From: Rahnella aceris
GTDB taxonomy: Bacteria > Pseudomonadota > Gammaproteobacteria > Enterobacterales > Enterobacteriaceae
Assembly: GCF_011684115.1 (NCBI RefSeq)
Contig: NZ_JAADJV010000001.1
Coordinates: 1-64,000 of the forward strand
Length of the DNA stretch: 64,000 nucleotides
Reading direction: 5' to 3'
Shown: positions 55,665 through 64,000 of the stretch, piece by piece
How the letters are laid out: every line of letters begins with the position of its first letter
Numbering within the stretch: position 1 is the first letter of the stretch
Program-made: the position numbers and the translations under genes
Notes under the pieces: model-generated
What the model saw: the letters and a program-made list of their open reading frames with translations, nothing else
Told to the model about the DNA's origin: nothing
Database searches by the model: none

Positions 55665-55897
55665 GTAGGGATATAATGGTTTTAGTTCATGCTCATTTCT
55701 TTATCAATACGTTTACATACTAATTACAACACAGCTCACAAACCGGTCGCACGAAGCGTCAAAAACAGAAACTATCGGAATCATTACCGCTTCATGGCTT
55801 CTCGCTGTTTCGGCTTTCCGTTAAACTGCACAGCGGAACGTTTTATTGCTATCGGCCGTGCTGAAACCGGCTGCAAATGGACATAAAAGAGGCTGCT

Positions 55898-56479
55898 ATG
55901 TACCAGGATATTATCCGTACTGAACTGAACGAAGCTGCTGACACGCTGAATAAATTCATCAGCGATCCGGCAAATATTGAGTCTATTCAACGTGCAGCGG
56001 TGCTGCTGGCCGATTCATTCAAAGCGGGTGGGAAAGTGATTTCCTGTGGTAACGGGGGTTCACACTGCGATGCCATGCATTTCGCCGAAGAACTGACAGG
56101 CCGCTATCGTGAAAACCGTCCGGGCTATCCGGCAATTGCGATTTCTGACGTCAGCCACATCTCTTGCGTCGGCAACGATTTCGGTTACGAATACATCTTT
56201 TCCCGTTATCTGGAAGCCGTAGGCCAGAAGGGCGACGTGCTGCTGGGCATTTCCACTTCCGGTAATTCCGGTAACGTGATCAAAGCCATCGAAGCCGCAC
56301 GCGCTAAAGGCATGAAAGTTATCACCCTGACCGGTAAAGATGGCGGGAAAATGGACGGTTCAGCCGATGTGGAAATCCGCGTTCCGCACTTTGGTTTCGC
56401 TGACCGCGTGCAGGAAATCCACATCAAAGTCATTCATATTTTGATTCTTCTGATCGAAAAAGAGATGGCAAAGGCATAA
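55898..56479 (+). CDS. gmhA: Sedoheptulose-7-phosphate isomerase
   Basis: The 193-residue SIS-fold enzyme is close to E. coli GmhA (LpcA) with [20 protein letters not shown] and [13 protein letters not shown]. It makes heptose-7-P, the first step of LPS inner-core heptose synthesis. ATG 55898 follows AGAGG. An in-frame ATG seven codons upstream is rejected. Confidence 0.97.
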   Translation: MYQDIIRTELNEAADTLNKFISDPANIESIQRAAVLLADSFKAGGKVISCGNGGSHCDAMHFAEELTGRYRENRPGYPAIAISDVSHISCVGNDFGYEYIFSRYLEAVGQKGDVLLGISTSGNSGNVIKAIEAARAKGMKVITLTGKDGGKMDGSADVEIRVPHFGFADRVQEIHIKVIHILILLIEKEMAKA

Positions 56480-56505
56480 GCCTTTTGCCGTAAAGGAGGC
56501 TGGTG

Positions 56506-57273
56506 ATGTGCGAATTGCTCGGGATGAGCGCTAACGTTCCTACTGATATTTGTTTCAGTTTCAGTGGATTAGTGCAGCGTGGTGGCGGGACCGGCCCGCA
56601 TAAAGACGGCTGGGGCATCACCTTTTATGAAGGGAATGGCTGTCGTACTTTTAAAGATCCGACGCCAAGCTTTAATTCGCCCATTGCCCGCCTTGTTCAG
56701 GAATATCCGATCAAATCCTGCGCGGTGATTTCTCATATCCGTCAGGCAAACCGTGGTGAAGTCGCGCTGGAAAATACTCATCCGTTTACCCGCGAACTGT
56801 GGGGACGCAACTGGACTTATGCGCACAACGGTCAGCTTCGTGGTTATCGTCAGCTCGATACCGGTACGCTGCGTCCGGTGGGCCAGACCGACAGCGAATA
56901 CGCCTTCTGCTGGTTACTGCACAAACTCACCCAACGCTATCCGCGCCGCCCTGCAAGCTGGCCGCCAGTGTTTCGCTATATTGCGTCGCTGGCTGATGAA
57001 TTACGGCAGAAAGGGGTGTTTAACATGTTGCTGTCGGATGGCAATTTCGTGATGGCGTATTGCTCGACGAATTTGCACTGGATCACGCGGCGTGCGCCTT
57101 TCGGCAAGGCAACGTTGTTGGATCAGGATGTGGAAATTGATTTTCAGCAGCAGACGACACCGGATGATGTCGTCACCGTGATTGCCACGCAACCGCTGAC
57201 GGCGAACGAAACCTGGAACAAAATTGCTCCAGGTGAATTCGCATTATTTCATCGGGGCGAACGCCAGCTGTGA
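56506..57273 (+). CDS. yafJ: Class II glutamine amidotransferase YafJ
   Basis: The 255-residue Ntn-type amidotransferase has Cys2 as the exposed nucleophile after Met removal (MCELLGM) and conserved [16 protein letters not shown] and YAHNGQL. The ATG at 56506 makes Cys the second residue; the GTG at 56503 would not. Its substrate is unknown. Confidence 0.94.
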   Translation: MCELLGMSANVPTDICFSFSGLVQRGGGTGPHKDGWGITFYEGNGCRTFKDPTPSFNSPIARLVQEYPIKSCAVISHIRQANRGEVALENTHPFTRELWGRNWTYAHNGQLRGYRQLDTGTLRPVGQTDSEYAFCWLLHKLTQRYPRRPASWPPVFRYIASLADELRQKGVFNMLLSDGNFVMAYCSTNLHWITRRAPFGKATLLDQDVEIDFQQQTTPDDVVTVIATQPLTANETWNKIAPGEFALFHRGERQL

Positions 57274-57969
57274 AGGCAGCGGGGTGTTGGACAACGGTTG
57301 TAGCACTTCATATCTACCGTCAGTGACCACGACATTTGGTGGCTGATGGTGTTTCTCAAAGTACGCATATCCCGGCTGTAACTGGTTCCAGAAACTGTAA
57401 TAGCTGGAGTTTTTATGCGCCTTCATGTTGGCATCGGTCATCCTGAACGGGTAAATGCTAATTTTTAAATTGCGTTGCCCGAACTGGAATGCCGCCTGTA
57501 CGTAGGTGAATATTTCGTCCATATAGCCGTCGGTCATGGCGTAGCAACCAATAGACTTACAGTTACCGTGGATCATCAGATACTTACCTGAATAACCCTG
57601 CGAGATATCATAAGCATTGGGGAAACCGATGTTGATGGCGCGATAAAAGCGGCTGTCGGGTTTCAGGTGGTGAATATCCACGTTGTAGAAACCTTCCGGG
57701 CTTTTGAAATCGCCTTCGCGACGTTTATTTCCCAAACCGCCGGAAAAATCGCAGATGCCATAACTGCCGATCAGACGAAATTCGCCGTCGAGCTGAGCAT
57801 ACAATTCGAGTTTACGTTCCTGTTTGAAGATCTGGATATAAACAGGTGCACCCAGTAATTGTTTTTTTAGTGCCGCGTTGACCGGGACAGCATCGCTGGC
57901 CACGGCGTAATTTGCTGTAAATAAAGGCAAACTGAGGAGCATCGCAAGAAACAGCGCGATTCTGATCAT
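57244..57969 (-). CDS. yafK: YkuD-family L,D-transpeptidase-related protein YafK
   Basis: The 241-residue protein has a signal peptide (about 25 residues to AVASD) and the YkuD motif [21 protein letters not shown] with the catalytic-type His and Cys. E. coli YafK (DpaA) cuts Braun lipoprotein from peptidoglycan. It is convergent with yafJ and overlaps it by 30 bases. The ATG at 57969 begins the signal peptide. Confidence 0.93.
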   Translation of the reverse strand: MIRIALFLAMLLSLPLFTANYAVASDAVPVNAALKKQLLGAPVYIQIFKQERKLELYAQLDGEFRLIGSYGICDFSGGLGNKRREGDFKSPEGFYNVDIHHLKPDSRFYRAINIGFPNAYDISQGYSGKYLMIHGNCKSIGCYAMTDGYMDEIFTYVQAAFQFGQRNLKISIYPFRMTDANMKAHKNSSYYSFWNQLQPGYAYFEKHHQPPNVVVTDGRYEVLQPLSNTPLPSQLAFAPMK

Positions 57970-58218
57970 TCTAAGTCCTGCTCGGTAATAATTTTGATTA
58001 TTTTGTCTACAGCTCAACTGCCTGTAAGACCGCCACTGATTTTCTTCTTATGTACTGTCTGTCGGAAACGCTGTCATATTAATACTGATTAAATTTTTAG
58101 CAATCACCAAATAATGAATAATGACTTTAGGAATAGGAAAATTATTACGTTGCCATTAATGGTGATTAATTAAGTCAAACTAACCCTCATTTTCTATGTT
58201 GGACATCCCTGCATTCAA

Positions 58219-58234
58219 CTGTATACTTATACAG
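58219..58234 (+). promoter_or_regulatory. LexA (SOS) box of dinB
   Basis: CTGTATACTTATACAG fits CTGT-N8-ACAG exactly, nearly the strong consensus. It lies 19 bases before the dinB ATG and predicts SOS induction. Confidence 0.93.
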
Positions 58235-58252
58235 TTATTGAGGGGGAGGGTT

Positions 58253-59311
58253 ATGCGTAAAATCATTCATGTGGATATGGACTGCTTTTTCGCTGCGGTC
58301 GAAATGCGCGATGATCCTTCCCTGCGCGACATTCCTATTGCCATTGGCGGCAGTCGTGACCGCCGTGGTGTTATCAGCACCGCTAATTATCCTGCCCGCA
58401 AATTCGGCGTGCACAGCGCGATGCCCACCGGCATGGCACTGAAACTTTGCCCGCACCTGAAAGTGATCCCCGGCCGAATGGAGGCCTATAAAGAAGCGTC
58501 AAACCATATCCGCGAAATCTTTGCGCGTTATACGCCATTGATCGAACCGCTGTCACTCGATGAAGCTTATCTGGATGTTTCCCACGCGACGCAATGCAAC
58601 GGCTCTGCAACGCTTATCGCTGCTGAAATCCGTCAGGCCATTTTCGATGAGATCAATCTGACGGCATCTGCGGGTATCGCGCCGATCAAATTTCTGGCAA
58701 AAATCGCCTCGGATCTGAACAAGCCCAACGGTCAGTTTGTGATCACGCCGGAAAAAGTCGGGGCGTTTTTACAGGATCTTCCGCTGAGTAAAATCCCCGG
58801 CGTCGGTAAAGTCACCGCTCAGCGTTTGCAGGAGCAGGGGCTGATCACCTGCGGCGATGTGCAGCGTTATGATCTGGCAAAACTGCTTAAACGCTTTGGC
58901 AAATTTGGCCGTGTGCTGTGGGAACGCTGTCAGGGTATCGATGAACGTGAAATTTCCCCCGAGCGGTTACGTAAATCGGTCGGCGTTGAACGCACACTGG
59001 CAGAAGATATCCACAGCTGGGAAGAATGCGTGTCGCTGATCGAACGTTTGTATCCTGAACTGCAAACACGTTTAAGCCGTGTCAGCCCGGATCTGCGCAT
59101 CGCGAGGCAGGGCGTAAAACTCAAATTCCATGATTTCCAGCAGACCACGCAGGAACACGTCTGGCCGGTGCTGAATAAAGAAGATCTGCTGAAGGTCGCA
59201 CGTGAAGCCTGGGAACAGCGGCGTGGCGGAAGGGGAGTCAGGCTGGTGGGATTGCATGTGACGTTGCAGGATCCGCAAATAGAGCGGCAGCTTCTGCTTC
59301 CCTGGGAATGA
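58253..59311 (+). CDS. dinB: DNA polymerase IV
   Basis: The 352-residue Y-family polymerase has Asp8 in [13 protein letters not shown] and the second metal site in SLDEAYLDV, then the HhH domain ([13 protein letters not shown]) and little finger. It ends PWE rather than with a long clamp-binding tail, though QLLLPW may be the beta-clamp motif. ATG 58253 matches E. coli. The longer frame from 58196 runs through the LexA box. Confidence 0.96.
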   Translation: MRKIIHVDMDCFFAAVEMRDDPSLRDIPIAIGGSRDRRGVISTANYPARKFGVHSAMPTGMALKLCPHLKVIPGRMEAYKEASNHIREIFARYTPLIEPLSLDEAYLDVSHATQCNGSATLIAAEIRQAIFDEINLTASAGIAPIKFLAKIASDLNKPNGQFVITPEKVGAFLQDLPLSKIPGVGKVTAQRLQEQGLITCGDVQRYDLAKLLKRFGKFGRVLWERCQGIDEREISPERLRKSVGVERTLAEDIHSWEECVSLIERLYPELQTRLSRVSPDLRIARQGVKLKFHDFQQTTQEHVWPVLNKEDLLKVAREAWEQRRGGRGVRLVGLHVTLQDPQIERQLLLPWE

Positions 59312-59433
59312 TCCCCGTCATCCTTCAAACTGTCTCTGCGTTGGCTGCCTTCGCAAACCCCGGTCACATACTTGTGTATGCTCCCGGGGATTTACTCAGT
59401 TGCCGCCTTGATACAGCCCGAATGATTTAGGGG
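59312..59433 (-). repeat. ERIC element (enterobacterial repetitive intergenic consensus)
   Basis: The reverse complement reads CCCTAAATCATTCGGGC..., the central CCCCGGGAGC.TACACAAGT..GTGACCGGGG, GGCAGCCAACGCAGAGACAG and TTGAAGGATGACGGGGA. These are the terminal and central features of the 127-base ERIC. It fills the gap between dinB and pepD, which converge. Confidence 0.88.
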
Positions 59434-59445
59434 ACCGATCGAGTA

Positions 59446-60906
59446 TTAACCGCGTTCAGGAATCGCTTTCAGCAGGGCCGTCAGCAGTTTCCAGTACAGC
59501 TCGACGCTGGCGATTTCCACCTGCTCATCCGGCGAGTGTGGCCCGGTGATGGTTGGCCCGATGGAAACCATGTCCATGTCCGGGTACGGTTTTTTGAACA
59601 GACCGCATTCCAGACCGGCGTGGATCACCATGATGTTCGGAGTTTTATTGAACAGCGTCTGGTAAGTTTCACGCACCAGCGTCATCACTGGTGAATTCGG
59701 CTCAGGTTTCCAGCCAGGATAGCTGCCTTTTGCCAGGCTTTTCGCGCCAGCCAGTTCACTCAGTGAATTGAGCATGCTGACCACATATTCTTTACCGCTG
59801 TCGATAAGCGAGCGGATCAGGCTGTTGATCGCCACTTCGTCATCTTTCATGGTGACAACACCGACGTTCAGCGAGGTTTCTACCACGCCTTTCACGTCAT
59901 CACTCATGCGGATCACGCCGTTTGGCGTCGCGTTCAGCAGGGCAAGGAATTTACCCTGAGTTTCTGCGGTCAGCGCTTTAGCGTTGCTTTCAGCCGCTTC
60001 CACCACGAAGGCAATTTTCTTCTCTACCGCTGACAGTTCGAACTGAATCGTTGCCAGGAATTCTTGTGCTGCCGCTTTCAGCGCGTCTGCTTTATCAGCA
60101 GCAACAGCAAGGGTCACAATCGCTTCACGCGGGATAGCGTTACGCAGTGTGCCGCCGGTGAAGTCGAGCAGGCGCAGACCAAGAGTATCAGCGTTGTCTG
60201 CCAGGAAACGTGCCAGCAGTTTGCTGGCGTTGCCCAGACCTAAGTGGATTTCCGCGCCGGAGTGGCCACCTTTCAGGCCTTTCAGGGTCAGTTTCAGCGT
60301 GCTGAAACCGGCCGGAACCGCTTCACGGCTCAGCGGCAGTGTGGCGGTAAAATCAATCCCGCCAGCGCAACCCATGTAGATTTCGCCTTCGGTTTCAGAA
60401 TCGGTGTTGATCAGAATTTCAGACTGTAACCAGTTCGGTTGCAGGCCGAATGCGCCTGCCATGCCGGTTTCTTCGGTCATGGTCAGCAACACTTCCAGCG
60501 GGCCGTGTTCTACGCTGTCATCAGCCAGAACCGCCAGCGCGGACGCCATACCGATACCGTTATCAGAACCCAGCGTGGTGCCGCGGGCTTTTACCCAACC
60601 GTCTTCGATGAAGGGCTGGATCGGATCTTTAGTGAAATCATGAACAGTATCGTTGTTTTTCTGCGGCACCATATCGAGGTGAGCCTGCAGTGCAACGGCT
60701 TTGCGGTTTTCCATGCCTTTGGTGGCGGGTTTGCGCAGCAAAATGTTGCCAACTTCATCACGCTCAGCGTGGATACCTTTTTCCTGTGCCCATTCAACGA
60801 TGTGTTTTGCCAGCGCTTCTTCATGATAGGAAGGGTGCGGAATTGAACAAATTTTGGCAAAAATATCCCACAACGGTTGTGGCGAAAGCTGAGACAGTTC
60901 AGACAC
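59446..60906 (-). CDS. pepD: Aminoacyl-histidine dipeptidase (peptidase D)
   Basis: The 486-residue M20-family metallopeptidase has ALQAHLDMVPQ (Zn His and Asp), GSDNGIGMA, MTEETGMAG (catalytic Glu) and HAGLECGLF. It hydrolyses many dipeptides in the cytoplasm. It ends just after the ERIC repeat and is divergent from gpt. Confidence 0.96.
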   Translation of the reverse strand: MSELSQLSPQPLWDIFAKICSIPHPSYHEEALAKHIVEWAQEKGIHAERDEVGNILLRKPATKGMENRKAVALQAHLDMVPQKNNDTVHDFTKDPIQPFIEDGWVKARGTTLGSDNGIGMASALAVLADDSVEHGPLEVLLTMTEETGMAGAFGLQPNWLQSEILINTDSETEGEIYMGCAGGIDFTATLPLSREAVPAGFSTLKLTLKGLKGGHSGAEIHLGLGNASKLLARFLADNADTLGLRLLDFTGGTLRNAIPREAIVTLAVAADKADALKAAAQEFLATIQFELSAVEKKIAFVVEAAESNAKALTAETQGKFLALLNATPNGVIRMSDDVKGVVETSLNVGVVTMKDDEVAINSLIRSLIDSGKEYVVSMLNSLSELAGAKSLAKGSYPGWKPEPNSPVMTLVRETYQTLFNKTPNIMVIHAGLECGLFKKPYPDMDMVSIGPTITGPHSPDEQVEIASVELYWKLLTALLKAIPERG

Positions 60907-61199
60907 TATAAGTCTCCTGTGACAGTCAGCTCATTCAGGCTCCGTTTGCAGGGGAACTGACTGAGATGCTGTAGGTTTAAGGTTAAGTAATCCCCGCCAG
61001 ACTGTGTGGCGAGTGGCCTGACAGAATATCACTTAATCTTAACCTGTGCGCGGGGACGGGGAGAAATTCCGGGATTTTTGGGCGGCTGAAGCCAGATAAT
61101 CGCTGGTTTTTGTGAACCGGACTCACTATAATCTCGCGCAACCTTTTTTCCCCCCATTATTTTTTTAGAAGCCGTTAATTCACTGGCTGGGACACCTTT

Positions 61200-61658
61200 A
61201 TGAGCGAAAAATACGTTGTAACCTGGGACATGCTGCAAATCCACGCGCGCACTATGGCTAAACGCCTGCTGCCGGCAGAACAATGGAAAGGCATTATTGC
61301 AGTCAGCCGTGGTGGCCTGGTTCCGGCAGCGTTGCTGGCTCGCGAGCTGTGCATCCGTCATGTGGATACCGTATGTATCTCCAGCTACGACCATGATAAT
61401 CAGCGCGAAATGCAGGTGCTGAAACGCGCAGAAGGCGACGGTGAAGGCTTCATCGTGATCGACGATCTGGTGGATACCGGCGGCACCGCGAAAGCCATCC
61501 GCGAAATGTACCCGAAAGCGCATTTCATCACGATCTTCGCGAAACCGGCTGGCGCACCGCTGGTTGATGACTATGTGATCGACATCCCGCAGAACACCTG
61601 GATCGAACAGCCGTGGGATATGGGCGTGGTATTCGTGCCACCTCTGGTAGGAAAATAA
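61200..61658 (+). CDS. gpt: Xanthine-guanine phosphoribosyltransferase
   Basis: The 152-residue enzyme has the PRPP motif [15 protein letters not shown] and matches E. coli Gpt in length. It salvages guanine and xanthine at the inner membrane face. A TATAAT box lies about 75 bases upstream (near 61127). Its substrate class overlaps the purine breakdown island at 26-43 kb. Confidence 0.97.
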   Translation: MSEKYVVTWDMLQIHARTMAKRLLPAEQWKGIIAVSRGGLVPAALLARELCIRHVDTVCISSYDHDNQREMQVLKRAEGDGEGFIVIDDLVDTGGTAKAIREMYPKAHFITIFAKPAGAPLVDDYVIDIPQNTWIEQPWDMGVVFVPPLVGK

Positions 61659-61686
61659 TCCTCCACTGTTAATATTCCTCTAATTT

Positions 61687-61712
61687 AACGCCTGGCTCAT
61701 TGCCGGGCGTTT
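61687..61712 (+). terminator. Terminator after gpt
   Basis: AACGCC-TGGC and GCCGGGCGTT arms form a stem, followed by TTGCTTTTA. It is 29 bases after the gpt stop. Confidence 0.8.
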
Positions 61713-61844
61713 TGCTTTTATTGCCTTGAAATCCTTTCCGCTTGACCTCACCCCTCACTTGTCGCAACGTGGGCGGGTTATAATCCCGTCCAGAAATGAT
61801 CGCCTGCGGGCGACCTGCTGCTTGCTAACGGAGGATCTTGCATC

Positions 61845-63095
61845 ATGGCTCCAGCCAATCTTACGGAAAAACTGTTTAAACCTTCCTTCAAATACCCGGA
61901 AACATCAACGCTGGTTCATCGCGTTCATCACCATAATACGCACCCGCCGATGCATTCTGCGCTGGAAGGCGACACGGTTCATTGCTGGTACCGCACGATT
62001 AACCGTCTGATGTGGATGTGGCGCGGGGTTGATCCGCTGGAAGTGGAAGAAGTGCTGTCGCGCATTGCTGTCTCCCAGGCGGAGCACAGCGATCCGTTGC
62101 TGCTCGATACCGTGATTGGTTACCGCAATGGCAACTGGATCTACGAATGGTCAAATCAGGCGATGTACTGGCAGCAAAAAGCCGCCGAAGAAAAAGATGC
62201 GGATGTGGCGAGCGAATACTGGCTGAAAGCCGCCAACCTTTACAGCATCGCCGGTTATCCGCATCTGAAAGGCGATACGCTGGCGGAACAGGCGCAAGCG
62301 CTGGCCAATAAAGCCTTTGAAAAATCCTCGGAACATTCGCCTTACGAACTGAAAGAGCTGGAATTTAAGATCCCCGGCGGTGCGCCGATCACCGGATTCC
62401 TGCACCTGCCGGCCGAAGGGAAAGCACCGTTCCCGACGGTGCTGGTGTGTGGCGGTCTCGACACCTTACAGAGTGACCATCAGCGCCTGTTCCGTTCATA
62501 TCTCGCGCCGATGGGCATCGCGATGCTGACCATCGACATGCCGTCGATCGGTTTTTCATCGAAGTGGAAACTGACGCAGGACACCAGCTTCCTGCATCAG
62601 CAGGTGCTGATGCAGCTTTCGGATGTGCCCTGGGTCGATGCCAGCCGCGTCAGTTTGCTCGGTTACCGTTTTGGTGCGAACGTCGCGGTGCGTCTGGCGT
62701 ATCTCGAACCGCGCCGCGTGCGGGCAGTGGCCACGCTGGGGGCGCTGGTGCATACGCTGCTGAGCGACCCGAAATGTCAGGAGCAGGTACCGGACATGTA
62801 TATAGATGTGCTGGCGAGCCGCATCGGCATGTCGAGCGCGTCCGACTCGGCGCTGAAAACCGAACTTAATCGTTATTCTCTGAAAACGCAGGGGTTGCTT
62901 GGACGCAGAACGCCGACGCCCATCCTGGCCGCATACTGGGAGAACGATATATTCAGTCCGAAGAGCGAAGCTAAGCTGATTGCGGATTCTTCCGCTGACG
63001 GCAAGCTTTTGACCATCCGCAGCGAGCCGCTTTACGCGCATTTTGACAGCGCTTTACATGAGATTTGTGGGTGGTTGCAAAAGCATATGCGTTAA
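61845..63095 (+). CDS. frsA: Alpha/beta hydrolase FrsA (fermentation-respiration switch protein)
   Basis: The 416-residue protein of the DUF1100 family has an N-terminal helical half (to about 190) and an alpha/beta hydrolase half with [13 protein letters not shown] and the nucleophile elbow region [15 protein letters not shown], where Ser is replaced by Arg (GYRFG) as in FrsA. This explains the debated catalytic status of the family. E. coli FrsA binds EIIA-Glc. It precedes crl. Confidence 0.94.
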   Translation: MAPANLTEKLFKPSFKYPETSTLVHRVHHHNTHPPMHSALEGDTVHCWYRTINRLMWMWRGVDPLEVEEVLSRIAVSQAEHSDPLLLDTVIGYRNGNWIYEWSNQAMYWQQKAAEEKDADVASEYWLKAANLYSIAGYPHLKGDTLAEQAQALANKAFEKSSEHSPYELKELEFKIPGGAPITGFLHLPAEGKAPFPTVLVCGGLDTLQSDHQRLFRSYLAPMGIAMLTIDMPSIGFSSKWKLTQDTSFLHQQVLMQLSDVPWVDASRVSLLGYRFGANVAVRLAYLEPRRVRAVATLGALVHTLLSDPKCQEQVPDMYIDVLASRIGMSSASDSALKTELNRYSLKTQGLLGRRTPTPILAAYWENDIFSPKSEAKLIADSSADGKLLTIRSEPLYAHFDSALHEICGWLQKHMR

Positions 63096-63158
63096 CTTAA
63101 TAGTTGCTAATTCCTAACGTTTTGCTAAAAAGGATCGTCTTTCAATGGAGGTTGTACT

Positions 63159-63560
63159 ATGACGTTACCAAGCGGTCATCCTAAAAGCAGGCTAATGAAA
63201 CGTTTCGGTACACTGGGACCGTACATCAGAGAAGGGAAATGCGAGAACGACCGCTTTTTCTTTGACTGTTTAGCTGTCTGTGTGAACGTGAAGCCTGCGC
63301 CGGAAAAGCGTGAATTCTGGGGCTGGTGGATTGAATTGCAGGCTGAAGCCGAACGTTTTACCTATGTTTATCATTTCGGATTGTTTGATAAAGACGGCAT
63401 CTGGAAAGTGCAAAACATTAAAGATGCTGAAGTGCGAGAGAAGCTTGAGACGACATTGAAAGGGTTCCACAAAAACCTGAATGCCATGATCGAAGAGATG
63501 TCCCTCAAACTGGAACCTGCTGATGATTTCAGCGAAGAACCTGTGAAGCTCTCCGCCTGA
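63159..63560 (+). CDS. crl: Sigma-S activator protein Crl
   Basis: The 133-residue protein matches E. coli Crl (same length) with [23 protein letters not shown] and [11 protein letters not shown], which form the groove that meets sigma S. It favours sigma-S holoenzyme formation. Confidence 0.95.
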   Translation: MTLPSGHPKSRLMKRFGTLGPYIREGKCENDRFFFDCLAVCVNVKPAPEKREFWGWWIELQAEAERFTYVYHFGLFDKDGIWKVQNIKDAEVREKLETTLKGFHKNLNAMIEEMSLKLEPADDFSEEPVKLSA

Positions 63561-63601
63561 CTTTCTGTACTACCCATTCCCATCATGAATGCTGCTATTA
63601 T

Positions 63602-63627
63602 AGCGTTATGCCGTTTGGCATAACGCT
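63602..63627 (+). terminator. Strong hairpin between crl and proB
   Basis: AGCGTTATGCC and GGCATAACGCT form a perfect 11-bp stem around GTTT. There is no clear T run. A second, weaker hairpin (AAAGAAG/CTTCTTT) with a T run lies near 63647-63664. They may terminate crl or lie in the proB leader. Confidence 0.6.
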
Positions 63628-63682
63628 TCTCTGCTGTTACAAAGACAAAGAAGCCCTTCTTTTTCACACTAATGGAACGATT

Positions 63683-64000
63683 ATGAGTGGTAGTCAGACA
63701 CTGGTTGTAAAACTGGGCACCAGCGTGCTCACTGGCGGCTCGCGCCGCCTCAACCGTGCTCACATTGTTGAGCTTGTCCGCCAGTGCGCGCAGCAACATG
63801 CGGCAGGGCACCGGATTGTGATTGTCACGTCGGGCGCGATTGCTGCCGGGCGTGAACATCTTGGCTACCCCGAACTCCCCGCCACCATTGCTTCCAAACA
63901 ACTGCTGGCTGCCGTCGGGCAAAGTCGCTTGATCCAGCTGTGGGAGCAATTGTTCTCGATTTATGGCATCCACATTGGTCAGATGCTGCTGACGCGTGCC
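63683..64000 (+). CDS. proB: Glutamate 5-kinase, 5' end (partial)
   Basis: The first 106 codons ([52 protein letters not shown]) match E. coli ProB. It is cut by the window edge. It catalyses the first step of proline synthesis. In E. coli phoE lies between crl and proB; here only 122 bases do. Confidence 0.96.
   Translation, partial: MSGSQTLVVKLGTSVLTGGSRRLNRAHIVELVRQCAQQHAAGHRIVIVTSGAIAAGREHLGYPELPATIASKQLLAAVGQSRLIQLWEQLFSIYGIHIGQMLLTRA

Noticed and set aside
61130..61160. PurR-like sequence (GCGCAACC...) upstream of gpt
   Set aside because: Only about half of the 16-base operator fits, mostly in one half-site; not enough to call.
1..64000. CRISPR arrays, insertion sequences, integrases, toxin-antitoxin pairs or prophage genes
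   Set aside because: I looked for evenly spaced repeats, transposase motifs and phage genes and found none.

Overview
The window comes from an enterobacterial chromosome. The backbone follows the E. coli K-12 order rrnH-aspU-dkgB-yafC-yafD-mltD-gloB-yafS-rnhA-dnaQ-aspV-yafV-fadE-lpcA-yafJ-yafK-dinB-pepD-gpt-frsA-crl-proB, and the proteins are close to, but clearly different from, the E. coli ones. Genes absent from that E. coli order (yafE, ivy, phoE), the moderate GC, an ERIC element and the accessory content (aryl polyene, hpx, mtn and agu genes) fit a Yersiniaceae-type organism such as Rahnella or a relative. That genus-level guess is inference.

Region 1 (1-480) is the end of an rRNA operon: the last bases of 23S, a 5S gene and tRNA-Asp(GUC), closed by a strong terminator. 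Region 2 (868-15149) is a compact, translationally coupled type II polyketide cluster for an aryl polyene pigment, in the order apeC to apeR. It encodes a chain-length-factor-like protein, acyltransferases, two ACPs, an aryl-activating ligase, two hotdog dehydratases, a thioesterase, a LolA-like carrier, an MMPL exporter, a lipoprotein, two ketosynthases, a ketoreductase and a trailing phosphopantetheinyl transferase. No methyltransferase is present.

Region 3 (15263-26190) is mostly housekeeping: dkgB, a LysR regulator facing an MFS exporter, yafD, mltD, gloB, yafS, rnhA and dnaQ. The agmatine-to-putrescine genes aguBA sit between rnhA and dnaQ, and a second, identical tRNA-Asp follows.

Region 4 (26218-43443) is a purine-nitrogen island: an NCS1 permease, hpxS-A-B (regulator, allantoin racemase, allantoinase), hpxW-X-Y-Z (oxalurate/oxamate branch), the RpiR regulator hpxU, a four-gene polar amino acid-type ABC importer, and hpxJ-K-Q-T. 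Together these cover the route from 5-hydroxyisourate through allantoin, allantoate and ureidoglycine to oxalurate and oxamate. Two sigma-54 type promoters and an NtrC-type site point to nitrogen control. The island ends with a CTP-synthase-like amidotransferase homologue that has lost its catalytic Cys and His.

Region 5 (43657-50735) holds a DUF1993 gene and a methionine salvage set: yafV-mtnE on one strand, mtnBCD on the other, then divergent mtnA and mtnK, with MetJ-box-like operators in both divergent promoters. Region 6 (50831-64000) returns to backbone: yehS, a RafY/ScrY-like porin, fadE, gmhA, yafJ, yafK, SOS-controlled dinB, an ERIC repeat, pepD, gpt, frsA, crl and the start of proB.

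The most interesting unexplained items are the degenerate amidotransferase, an inverted repeat that could mask the ribosome binding site of the NCS1 permease, the regulatory sites of the hpx island, and a 644-base repeat-rich gap between hpxB and hpxZ.
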